Source of the DNA: Clostridiales bacterium
GTDB taxonomy: Bacteria > Bacillota > Clostridia > Ch29
Reading direction: 5' to 3'
NCBI GenBank assembly: GCA_012728565.1
Contig: JAAYEV010000135.1
Location: 1-33,021 of the forward strand
DNA length: 33,021 bases
In this document: positions 9,228 through 17,469 of the stretch, piece by piece
Layout of the letters: every line of letters begins with the position of its first letter
How positions within the stretch are numbered: the first letter of the stretch is position 1
Position numbers and translations under genes: made by a program
The notes under the pieces: model-generated
Databases searched by the model: none
Seen by the model: only the letters and a program-made list of their open reading frames with translations
Told to the model about the DNA's origin: nothing

Positions 9228-9875
9228 ATGGATAACAATAACAACCAAAACCGGCTTAATAAAGTGCCGATCAAACCCGCTTCTCACCACAAGGACCCCT
9301 GCTGGCCTACCAAGCCGGCAAAATGGTGCATACCGTTTTCCACCTGCAGGAGAGGCCCCGCCGGACCCCCAGGGCCCGCCGGTCCTCCAGGACCTGCCGG
9401 TCCTCCCGGTGCTGCCGGACCCCCAGGACCTGCCGGCCCTCCAGGACCACAAGGGCTTCCCGGGGTCAGTGCAACCGAGACTTCCGGCTTTGCTGCCAGC
9501 ACCTCAGGTGGGGATATTGATGTAATCATAGGCGGTACACCGGTTCCCCTACCCGATGCGCAAAACCTTTCACCCGATATTACGCCCAACGGGGACAGCA
9601 CGGTATTCACCGTAGGGCCGGCAGGCAGGTACTATATTTCGTATAATGTAAATTTGACTCTTGGGATATTGCTGGGCGCACGTCTAGTAATAAATGGTGC
9701 CCCAAACACCGCATCTACAATTAACCCTGTCTTGGTACTGGATAGCTTTAGTGCTGAAATTATTGTGAACCTGCCGGCCAACTCAACCATTACCCTTGAG
9801 CTGTTTGGCTTTGTCGGGTTTGTGTCACTGCAAGCCGGCGCCGGTGCCAGCCTGACCATAATACGTTTGGCATAG
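9228..9875 (+). CDS. Collagen-like repeat protein, BclA-type exosporium/spore-surface architecture
   Basis: Asn-rich N-terminus, G-P-A/G-P-P triplets, hydrophobic beta-rich C-terminal domain ([33 protein letters not shown]...); RBS gggaggtg upstream. Confidence 0.85.
   Translation: MDNNNNQNRLNKVPIKPASHHKDPCWPTKPAKWCIPFSTCRRGPAGPPGPAGPPGPAGPPGAAGPPGPAGPPGPQGLPGVSATETSGFAASTSGGDIDVIIGGTPVPLPDAQNLSPDITPNGDSTVFTVGPAGRYYISYNVNLTLGILLGARLVINGAPNTASTINPVLVLDSFSAEIIVNLPANSTITLELFGFVGFVSLQAGAGASLTIIRLA
9354..9470 (+). repeat. Collagen G-X-Y triplet tract, about 13 triplets
   Basis: [39 protein letters not shown]. Confidence 0.95.
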
Positions 9876-9898
9876 AACCTTTTAATAAATGAAGTTAA

Positions 9899-9940
9899 GG
9901 CCTATGTTAATCTCAGGATTGACATAGGCCCGGCTTTTTT
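9899..9940 (+). terminator. Rho-independent terminator after the collagen-like gene
   Basis: GGCCTATGT-taatctcaggattg-ACATAGGCC-cggCTTTTTT. Confidence 0.85.
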
Positions 9941-10043
9941 GGTTTTCCCCTTCTTCGGGGATGACGGCCTTGTAAAATACTTATCACGTTATATATGGCT
10001 GCTTAATAATATAGTATATAAGGCTTGTAGAGGAGTGTTTAAG

Positions 10044-10310
10044 GTGACGGCGCAATACTATTTTGTTTTTAGTTCCAAAAGCCAGGCAATTTATATGGAA
10101 GCCAAGCTGAGGGAGAAGGGTTACTGCCCTGAATTAAGGCCAACCCCCGGCAAGCTGGGTAAAGCCTGCAGCTATTCGCTGGTTATCCCGGGCGATTTGA
10201 TAAGTATCAAACATGTTCGAGACCAGGTACTGGGTTATAAAATGACCCTAAAAGGAGTATTCAGGGCTTCCAAAACCGGACGTTCAGTGACCTTTACCAA
10301 GGTATTTTAA
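10044..10310 (+). CDS. DUF3343-like small protein (putative Se/S carrier-like family)
   Basis: GTG start with aggag RBS; TAQYYFVFSSKSQAIYMEAKLREKGYCPELRPTPGKLGKACSYSLVIP. Confidence 0.6.
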   Translation: MTAQYYFVFSSKSQAIYMEAKLREKGYCPELRPTPGKLGKACSYSLVIPGDLISIKHVRDQVLGYKMTLKGVFRASKTGRSVTFTKVF

Positions 10311-10311
10311 A

Positions 10312-11769
10312 CTACTTAAAATAATCCAGTATTTTCCTTATAAGGCCTCGTTCTGAAAAAGACTTGGATTTCTCCCAAAGCTCGATATGCTTGTTTGTCA
10401 TTTCTTCGAGGGCAAGTTGATGCTCTTTGAATTTGTTTTGCCAGTTGTTTATCGCGGACAATATCCCGGAGTTTTCGCGTTTAATCTGTTCCAGCCTTTC
10501 CCCCAGCCGCTGTACTTCTTTTTTAAACTCCTCCAGGTCATTGTAGCTTTGTTTTATTTCATCGGTATGCTTCATAATCATTCCTTCTATTTCTTTTTTC
10601 TTTCCCTCTATCTTGCTCACCTCTTCTACCAGTTTACTGATAAAGTTTTTTGCCTCGACGGCATACTCTTTTATCTTTTCCTCGTCAACATCAACGCTGA
10701 TATTTTGCTCCTCGGCTTTCGGATGCTCTCCGTTCAATACTTCATCTATAACGGGAATTATTACATCCCCATCCCTCTCATAGCCATAGGCAAGTGAAAC
10801 CGAAACCTCAGGGTATTCGCTGTTATCCAGGATTACTTTGTATATTTTTAACCGGCAGTCCAGCGGTGTGTCTATACGTACAGGGCTGGTCCAGTTCTTG
10901 CCTTCGTCATAGCTGAAGCTGCCCAGCATTAAGTCTTTATGTATCCATACAACCCACTGGGTATTGCCTATTATGTAGAAAAGCGGCTGCTCATTATCTG
11001 CTCCTTCATCGGTTATTATTGAATCGTTTTTCCATACAGCCCTTTGGTAGCTTATCCGGGTACGCTGCAGATACTTGATATGATTAACGCCGTTTGTAAT
11101 ATAATTCCACACCAGGTGCAGCGTATCATTGTTGTTTGTCAGCGCATAATGATAGGTATCCCTTCCACTCAATGTTGTTATCTTTTCGGGGTTGCCCCAT
11201 ACGGAGTATTCAGGTCGGAACCTGCAGTAGAATAACTGCTCAACGCCCAGCCTAGGAGCTTTGTAGACAAGGTGAATGGTACCGACATGGTCATATCCCA
11301 CAAAGAAGGGGCTAATACCGCTATCCGACGTTATCCTGGCTACCTTAAAGTTTTCCCATTTACTTCCGTTCCAGAAATTATGCTGTATACTGCAAATGCT
11401 TGGGTTTCTCAAGGAGCATACCGCAAAAAAGACGTTTATAAACTTACCCCGGCATGAGATAGTCAGGTATTTCAGCTTGTATCTGTCCAAAGGAAAAACG
11501 GCTAGCACTTTATTGTACCAATGGCTCCCGTTATACACAAAGTAAATCAATTCTCCCTTTGTATTTATGCATATGAGGTGAAGGCTCCCTGCCGAATCCA
11601 TGTCAACCGAAAAATCTCCCGCTGCATTGTCCAGCAGCTTGGTTTCTTCTCCCCAGTCCCCGTTTTCATCGCGCACCCTGTATACTATACGATTTTGTTT
11701 GCAGGCAAAGCGCCATGACTTGGTATTATTTTTTATTACTATGTATTCGTGGCAAAATGATTTGTCCAT
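10312..11769 (-). CDS. Uncharacterised protein: beta-propeller/sialidase-like repeats plus C-terminal coiled coil
   Basis: Repeated GxxHLV/LHLVW...W/SYDEGKNWTSPVRI-type blades; long EKIKEYAVEAKNFISKLVEEVSKIEGKKKEIEGM... helix; start at MDKSFCHEY with ggcggtgat RBS. Confidence 0.7.
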   Translation of the reverse strand: MDKSFCHEYIVIKNNTKSWRFACKQNRIVYRVRDENGDWGEETKLLDNAAGDFSVDMDSAGSLHLICINTKGELIYFVYNGSHWYNKVLAVFPLDRYKLKYLTISCRGKFINVFFAVCSLRNPSICSIQHNFWNGSKWENFKVARITSDSGISPFFVGYDHVGTIHLVYKAPRLGVEQLFYCRFRPEYSVWGNPEKITTLSGRDTYHYALTNNNDTLHLVWNYITNGVNHIKYLQRTRISYQRAVWKNDSIITDEGADNEQPLFYIIGNTQWVVWIHKDLMLGSFSYDEGKNWTSPVRIDTPLDCRLKIYKVILDNSEYPEVSVSLAYGYERDGDVIIPVIDEVLNGEHPKAEEQNISVDVDEEKIKEYAVEAKNFISKLVEEVSKIEGKKKEIEGMIMKHTDEIKQSYNDLEEFKKEVQRLGERLEQIKRENSGILSAINNWQNKFKEHQLALEEMTNKHIELWEKSKSFSERGLIRKILDYFK

Positions 11770-11913
11770 ATACAATATCACCGCCCTATAGCTTGTTAGT
11801 AAATTATATGCCGAACCATCCGATATATGTACGATAGGACATGATGATAATCATTTACCTGAGTTTGAATATACGGCTAAAGGATTAAACTTTATCAGGC
11901 AAATTCTTCACCA

Positions 11914-11940
11914 TTTCATATACCCATTCATAATATGAAA
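11914..11940. promoter_or_regulatory. Inverted repeat TTTCATAT-N11-ATATGAAA, with a third TTTCATAT at 11969-11976, in a divergent intergenic region
   Basis: Direct reading. Confidence 0.35.
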
Positions 11941-11997
11941 GTGACAGTACAAATGCATAATAATTGAGTTTCATATCAGTAAAAAGGGGGATAGTAT

Positions 11998-12621
11998 ATG
12001 GAAGTCAAAAAAGCAAGGTTCCTGCAGCAGGAGCCCTATGAACCAATTCCGGAATGCGTAATCACAGATAAAGTGTTTTTCCAATGCTTCCAGAGAGAGT
12101 GCATTCCGGAAGCAATCGTTGAACTGCCGGATACCGGAGGGCCATTTACTTTTGTAGATGCAACGTTTAGGCCGGGATTCATTGTGGACGGGACTCTAAA
12201 CATAACTCCTATAGATAACACAGATCCCACGCTAAACAGGATTACTTTCACACTCAGGATACCCTTTACAGTGAGGGTAAGGAATGCGGAAGGAAATATA
12301 ATTTCAATTGATAGCTTTGTCGACTTTTTCAAAGATGATGCTGTGAGAATACCTGAAAATCCCTTTGATGAATTCTCATTCAATATCGTATTGGAAACCC
12401 GATCCGAGGCACTGAGAACAACCACCAGGAACAATTCCCTGGTGCTGACAATAGGGACCCTGGTCGTCATCAAAGTGGTGGGAAGGGTTGAGCTTGTAGT
12501 CCTTTCGCTGGGTTACTGCGTACCCGATGTTTGCGAAGAATTCGTACCGAGAGATATATGTGAGGAGTTCCTTGACCTACCCTTTACACAGATATTCCCT
12601 GAACAGCTAAATGCTTTTTAG
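11998..12621 (+). CDS. Hypothetical protein with Cys-containing termini, possible spore-coat/surface protein
   Basis: RBS aaaaaggggg upstream of ATG; ECVITDKVFFQCFQREC ... GYCVPDVCEEFVPRDICEEF; no signal peptide apparent. Confidence 0.6.
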   Translation: MEVKKARFLQQEPYEPIPECVITDKVFFQCFQRECIPEAIVELPDTGGPFTFVDATFRPGFIVDGTLNITPIDNTDPTLNRITFTLRIPFTVRVRNAEGNIISIDSFVDFFKDDAVRIPENPFDEFSFNIVLETRSEALRTTTRNNSLVLTIGTLVVIKVVGRVELVVLSLGYCVPDVCEEFVPRDICEEFLDLPFTQIFPEQLNAF

Positions 12622-12663
12622 TCTACAATGGCCTTCCTTAAAAACTTGAGTCGGCTGGTTGCG

Positions 12664-12695
12664 AAAGGGCTGCTATCTTACGATAACAGCCCTTT
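12664..12695. terminator. Bidirectional hairpin between convergent genes
   Basis: AAAGGGCTGcTATC-ttac-GATAaCAGCCCTTT. Confidence 0.75.
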
Positions 12696-12697
12696 AT

Positions 12698-13486
12698 CTA
12701 TTTCCTTATAAACATCTCGGTATAATAACTGCCCGATATCCCGACACCAATATGGGTATACCCCGGGTTAAGGATATTCTGCCTATGTCCCTCCGAATTC
12801 ATGAACCCTGTGTGCGCCCTGTCAACGCTGGAGGTTTTTGCAATGTTTTCCGCCGCACTCTTGTAGGTTATTCCGAAGTCCTTCATCATCTGGAAGGGAG
12901 ACCCGTAAGTGGGGGATGTATGGGAAAAATAATTGTTTGTTCTCATATCCTCCGATTTGATTCTTGCCACCTTTGAAAGCTTTAGGTCAACAGCAAGAGG
13001 GTTTAGTCCCGCCTTTTTTCGTTCTTCATTTATAAGGTTTATGAGCTTTTGTTCACCGGCTGTAAGCTGGTGTGCGGATTCGTTTCCTTGGGAACCCTGC
13101 GCGGCCGGCGGCTGTTGTGCAGGCTGCCCGTTCGAAGTCGAACCTGTCCCGGGGTTCTTATTAATAACCACCGGGTAGTAGTTTGTGCTCTGATTGGATG
13201 TATTCCCGTAGTTTACCTTTGTCTTCCCAACCGTTACATACCCCGAAGAAGGAGAAGCGGGTACAGCCGGGGTGACGGTGTTCCCACTGCTGCCTGCACT
13301 GCTATTACCAGGTTGAATTTTTGCTATGTTTACTGAATAGTAATTATTATATGTACTGTTGCTCTGGTTATAGGTTATTTTCTGCCCGCTGCTAATGGTG
13401 TAGGTTGCTGCCAGGGCGCTTTGCAGAAACAATATACTGCATATTAGCGTTACTACTGCAAATACCGGCAGGATTTTTTTCTTCAT
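12698..13486 (-). CDS. Secreted CAP/SCP domain protein (YkwD-like)
   Basis: MKKKILPVFAVVTLICSILFLQSALA signal peptide; LINEERKKAGLNPL...FSHTSPTYGSPFQMM...AENIA...GHRQNILNPGYTHIGVG. Confidence 0.92.
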   Translation of the reverse strand: MKKKILPVFAVVTLICSILFLQSALAATYTISSGQKITYNQSNSTYNNYYSVNIAKIQPGNSSAGSSGNTVTPAVPASPSSGYVTVGKTKVNYGNTSNQSTNYYPVVINKNPGTGSTSNGQPAQQPPAAQGSQGNESAHQLTAGEQKLINLINEERKKAGLNPLAVDLKLSKVARIKSEDMRTNNYFSHTSPTYGSPFQMMKDFGITYKSAAENIAKTSSVDRAHTGFMNSEGHRQNILNPGYTHIGVGISGSYYTEMFIRK

Positions 13487-13637
13487 ATAACCACCTCTCA
13501 ATTTTTAGTTTGTGAAGTACGCAGGGTAACTCGGGGCACCGATTTAAACCCATAATATAGCATTGGTAGACATAATGCAAGCGATATGGCAGATACTTCA
13601 TATGTAGTTTATTCCAGAACTGAAAGGGGGAGTAAAA

Positions 13638-14639
13638 ATGAGAGTATTGTTCCAGATAAGACCGGACTTTATCACAAATCCGGCCGGAGACAGCATGCAG
13701 ATGCTTTATACCAGGAGGCATTTAAGCAGCCTGGGGGTAGAAGTAGATATATCCACTACATTTTTGCAGGACTATAGGGGATACGACCTGGTGCATCTGT
13801 TTAACCTTACCAGGGTCGTAGAAACCTATGCTTATGCCTACAAGGCCTATGAACAGGGCATTCCCATAGTGCTGTCTACAATATATTGGGACAGCAGTGA
13901 ATACTATATGAATAATGACCTTCCCGACTGGAAGAAAAAAGCGTGGCATCAGCAGGATATGTTAAGGAGAATCGTCCTTTCAAAGGCATCAATGCTGCTT
14001 CCCAATTCGCAGGCGGAGGCGGAAAAGATCATTAAAAATTTTGAAACGGAAAAACCCTATCACGTGGTTCCAAACTGCGTGGACAGCAGGTTTTCCCAGG
14101 GAAACAAGGACCGTTTTTATCAAGAATATGGTTTGGACCATTTCGCGCTGTGCGTCGGCAGAATTTCCCCCAGGAAAAACCAGCTGGCATTAATAGAAGC
14201 GCTTAAAGGCACGGGCATAAAGCTGGTTTTGATTGGACCGGTGAACGACCGGGAATACGGGGAAAGGTGCAAAAAAGCGGGCAAGGAGAATGTCGTTTTT
14301 ATACCGGGGCAGAGCTCCGCACAGCTTAGGGACAGCTATGCCGCCGCAGCCATACATGTGCTGCCCAGCTGGTTTGAGACACCGGGACTTTCAAACCTGG
14401 AAGCCGCAGCGGCGGGATGCCCAATCGCGACCACAAAATACGGCTGTACACAGGAGTACTTCGGCGAGCTGGCCTGCTACTGCCTGCCGGATGACATTGA
14501 CAGCATAAGAAAGGCGGTATTACAGGGGTTGGAAAACGACAACGGGAAAAAGCTTCAAGAGCATGTTCTCTCCAATTATACATGGGACCGGGCGGCAGAG
14601 GAAACCCTTAGGGCATATAAAAAGGTGCTGGAACTATGA
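13638..14639 (+). CDS. Glycosyltransferase, GT4-like (GT-B)
   Basis: CVGRISPRKNQLALIEAL, VLPSWFETPGLSNLEAAAAGCPIATTKYG. Confidence 0.9.
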   Translation: MRVLFQIRPDFITNPAGDSMQMLYTRRHLSSLGVEVDISTTFLQDYRGYDLVHLFNLTRVVETYAYAYKAYEQGIPIVLSTIYWDSSEYYMNNDLPDWKKKAWHQQDMLRRIVLSKASMLLPNSQAEAEKIIKNFETEKPYHVVPNCVDSRFSQGNKDRFYQEYGLDHFALCVGRISPRKNQLALIEALKGTGIKLVLIGPVNDREYGERCKKAGKENVVFIPGQSSAQLRDSYAAAAIHVLPSWFETPGLSNLEAAAAGCPIATTKYGCTQEYFGELACYCLPDDIDSIRKAVLQGLENDNGKKLQEHVLSNYTWDRAAEETLRAYKKVLEL

Positions 14640-15316
14640 ACAGGATTATTCTCCCGCCCGGCAGCAATAAAAAAAGGAGAAGGCCGGTCGGGCCCGGGGT
14701 GAGCATCGGGCATCCCAAGTCTAAAGGCGGTACCTTCGGAGCCGTTGTAAGGCAAAGAAATACGGGAGAGATTTTAATACTTTCAAATAATCATGTGCTT
14801 GCCAACGGCAGCAGCGTCCTGGATGTAAGGGCAAAGCCGGGAGACCCGATTTTTCAGCCCTCCGCCGGCAGTGGGGGTATTTATACAATGATGATAGGCC
14901 GGCTTTACAGCTGGGTACCCTTTGAGGATGCCGGCTGCAACCTGGTAGACGCCGCCTTGGCAAAACCGTTATCCCATGCCCTAATCTCGTGTGAAATAAG
15001 GGGTATAGGAAGAATCCGCGGAACCGCCGCCGGGATTCCCGGAATGCGGATTAAGAAAGTCGGTCATGCTACCGGCCTAACCCATGGCGAAATAACCGGG
15101 ATTAATTATTCCGTGTCAGTACCCTTTGCCGGTAAAGAATATCACTTTTGCGACCAGCTTGCAGCCAGGCTTCGATGCAGGGAGGGAGACAGCGGCTCCT
15201 TGGTCGTGGACGAGCAAAACCGGGCAGTGGGGCTTTTGTTTGCCGCCCAGGACGGTCTAGCGGTGATCAACAGGATAGAGCATGTCGTTCGCCTGCTAAA
15301 CATAGAATTTGTTTAG
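14636..15316 (+). CDS. Trypsin/chymotrypsin-like serine protease, no obvious signal peptide
   Basis: SNNHVLA (His), NLVDAALAK (Asp), CREGDSGSLVVD (Ser); ATGA overlap with the upstream glycosyltransferase. Confidence 0.82.
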   Translation: MNRIILPPGSNKKRRRPVGPGVSIGHPKSKGGTFGAVVRQRNTGEILILSNNHVLANGSSVLDVRAKPGDPIFQPSAGSGGIYTMMIGRLYSWVPFEDAGCNLVDAALAKPLSHALISCEIRGIGRIRGTAAGIPGMRIKKVGHATGLTHGEITGINYSVSVPFAGKEYHFCDQLAARLRCREGDSGSLVVDEQNRAVGLLFAAQDGLAVINRIEHVVRLLNIEFV

Positions 15317-15379
15317 GAAAATCAAGCCTTCGTGTAAGGAGGTGCCGGATTTAGTACTGGATCCCCTCTAGGTCAAATT

Positions 15380-15409
15380 ACCGTTACATCCAATTGTAAC
15401 GGTTTTTTT
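15380..15409 (+). terminator. Rho-independent terminator
   Basis: ACCGTTACA-tccaat-TGTAACGGT-TTTTTT. Confidence 0.9.
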
Positions 15410-15471
15410 GCATGCTACATAAGAATATATAAGCCTCAATATTTCAAACTATTGTTTTTGGAGGAAGAAGT

Positions 15472-16422
15472 ATGAGTAGACTTAATATCCTGGTGTTTGC
15501 AAAACTAAACAGACCCATCAACAGGCATCTTAAGGACTTCATAGTAGAACTGCATAACCATGCAAATGTGGTTGTATGGGAAAAGGACGGGTGGGGACTT
15601 AACCATGTATTAAAGGCTCTTAAGGGAAGGGGATTCAGCCCGAATTTCATATTTTATTACGATTTTGTTTACAGGCATATATATGCCCCCAAGATTTACG
15701 GTCTCGGATGGACCAATTTACCAAAGGGCGTCTACTATATAGACCTTCAAACCCAAACTTCCGAACGGAGGGAATTTATAAAAAACAACAGGATTGACCT
15801 TATATTCAGCCCCTCCAAGGACTTCTTTTTTAGAACCCTACCCGAGTTCAAAGACAAATTCAGGTGGCTGCCCTTCAGCAACAACCCGGATATATTCAAG
15901 GACTGGCATCTCAAAAAGGATATTGACATCCTGTTAATGGGACGGGTTAAGAAAGAAATGCATCCCTTCAGAACAAGAGTAATAGAAAGGTTTAAAGATT
16001 ACAGCGGGTTTGTTTATCATCAGCACCCCTTCGATATGAAGAATAAAAGCGGCAGGGTGTACACGGGGGAAGAGTACGCAAAGGAAATCAACAGGGCAAA
16101 GATATTTATTACCAGCGGAACAAAGTATCGCTACCCGGTTGCCAAGTACTTTGAAGTGCCCGCCTGCAATACCCTGCTCATGGCAAAGGGCAACAAGGAC
16201 TTGAAAGAACTTGGCTTTATAAGCGGCCAAAACTTCGTGGAGTGCACCGATGACAACTTCTATGACCTTGCCATGTACTACCTGGAAAACGATAAAGAAA
16301 GAGAAAGGATAGCCAGGAATGGATACAACCTGGTTCATTCAAGGCACACCAACAGTATAAGAGCTAAGGAGTTTATCGCAACCATTGAAAGGTACCTGAA
16401 AACCGGAAGGGCCGTTAGATAG
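15472..16422 (+). CDS. CgeB-like glycosyltransferase, copy 1
   Basis: FVECTDDNFYDLAMYYLENDKERERIARNGYNLVHSRHT C-terminal Glyco_trans_1_2-type motif; paralog of the next CDS. Confidence 0.8.
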   Translation: MSRLNILVFAKLNRPINRHLKDFIVELHNHANVVVWEKDGWGLNHVLKALKGRGFSPNFIFYYDFVYRHIYAPKIYGLGWTNLPKGVYYIDLQTQTSERREFIKNNRIDLIFSPSKDFFFRTLPEFKDKFRWLPFSNNPDIFKDWHLKKDIDILLMGRVKKEMHPFRTRVIERFKDYSGFVYHQHPFDMKNKSGRVYTGEEYAKEINRAKIFITSGTKYRYPVAKYFEVPACNTLLMAKGNKDLKELGFISGQNFVECTDDNFYDLAMYYLENDKERERIARNGYNLVHSRHTNSIRAKEFIATIERYLKTGRAVR

Positions 16423-16473
16423 GGAACCAACCTTTAAACCGTTAGCCTGCCGGGAACCGGGGGGAGGAATAAT

Positions 16474-17418
16474 ATGCCTAGAAGGAAAATACTTGTGCTG
16501 GCAAAACTCAATAACAAAAGGTTTATGCATTTTAGGCACTTTATAACGGAGTTGGGCAAGCATGCCGATGTAGTGATATGGGATAAGGACAGATGGGAAA
16601 TTGGACGCATTTTAAGGATACTGAAAGGCAGGAAGTTCTCCCCCGATTTTATTTTCTGCTATGACTTTGCATATAATTATGCCCTTGCGCCGCGGGTGTA
16701 CGGTCTTGGCTCTATAAATATCCCTAAGGGCGTTTATTATATAGACCTCCAGACCCAGACGGAGGAGAGAAAAAAGTATGTCCGTGAAAACAAGATAGAC
16801 CTTGTTTTCAGCCCCACAAAGGACTTTTTCCACCGCACCCTCCCCGAATTAAAGGACAAATTCCGATGGCTGCCCTTCAGCAACAACCCGGATATATTCA
16901 AGGACTGGCATCTCAAAAAGGATATTGACTTTTTGCTGATGGGCAGGTCATGGAGTGCCTGGTACCCCTTCAGGAACCTGGTATTAAAAAAGATGACCGG
17001 GCTAAAGGGTTTTGTTTATCATAAGCACCCTTACGAGGGGAACCCGGAGGGCAGAAAGGTATATATAGGAGAAGAATACGCGAAAGAAATCAACAGGGCC
17101 AAGATTTTCTTTACCTGTGGTACCAAGTTCAATTACCCGGTCAGGAAATACTTTGAAGTACCCGCCTGCAATACCCTGCTCATAGCAAAGGGCAACAAGG
17201 ACTTGAAAGAGCTTGGCTTTATAAACGGCCAAAACTTCGTGGAGTGCACCGATGACAACTTCTATGACCTTGCCATGTACTACCTGGAAAACGATAAGGA
17301 AAGAGAAAGGATAGCCAGGAATGGATACAACCTGGTCCATTCAAGGCACACCGATAGAGTCAGGGTGAAGGAATTCCTTGACATGATAAACGGGTATTCA
17401 AGAAATCGAAGGATTTAA
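16474..17418 (+). CDS. CgeB-like glycosyltransferase, copy 2
   Basis: Same architecture as 15472..16422; RBS ggggggagg. Confidence 0.8.
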   Translation: MPRRKILVLAKLNNKRFMHFRHFITELGKHADVVIWDKDRWEIGRILRILKGRKFSPDFIFCYDFAYNYALAPRVYGLGSINIPKGVYYIDLQTQTEERKKYVRENKIDLVFSPTKDFFHRTLPELKDKFRWLPFSNNPDIFKDWHLKKDIDFLLMGRSWSAWYPFRNLVLKKMTGLKGFVYHKHPYEGNPEGRKVYIGEEYAKEINRAKIFFTCGTKFNYPVRKYFEVPACNTLLIAKGNKDLKELGFINGQNFVECTDDNFYDLAMYYLENDKERERIARNGYNLVHSRHTDRVRVKEFLDMINGYSRNRRI

Positions 17419-17469
17419 GGTGAATTATACTACCTCGGGCAGTCTTTAGAAGGAAGGAGGATCAAGCAG

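Noticed and set aside
9135-9610. Minus-strand Gly/Pro-rich ORFs (9135..9452, 9284..9610) that look collagen-like
   Set aside because: Antisense shadows of the GC-rich G-P-P/G-P-A codon tract; no RBS, and the plus-strand frame gives the coherent collagen-like protein.
15865-17352. Repeated blocks considered as a mobile element or CRISPR-like repeat
   Set aside because: Repeats are in-frame coding segments of two paralogous glycosyltransferases.
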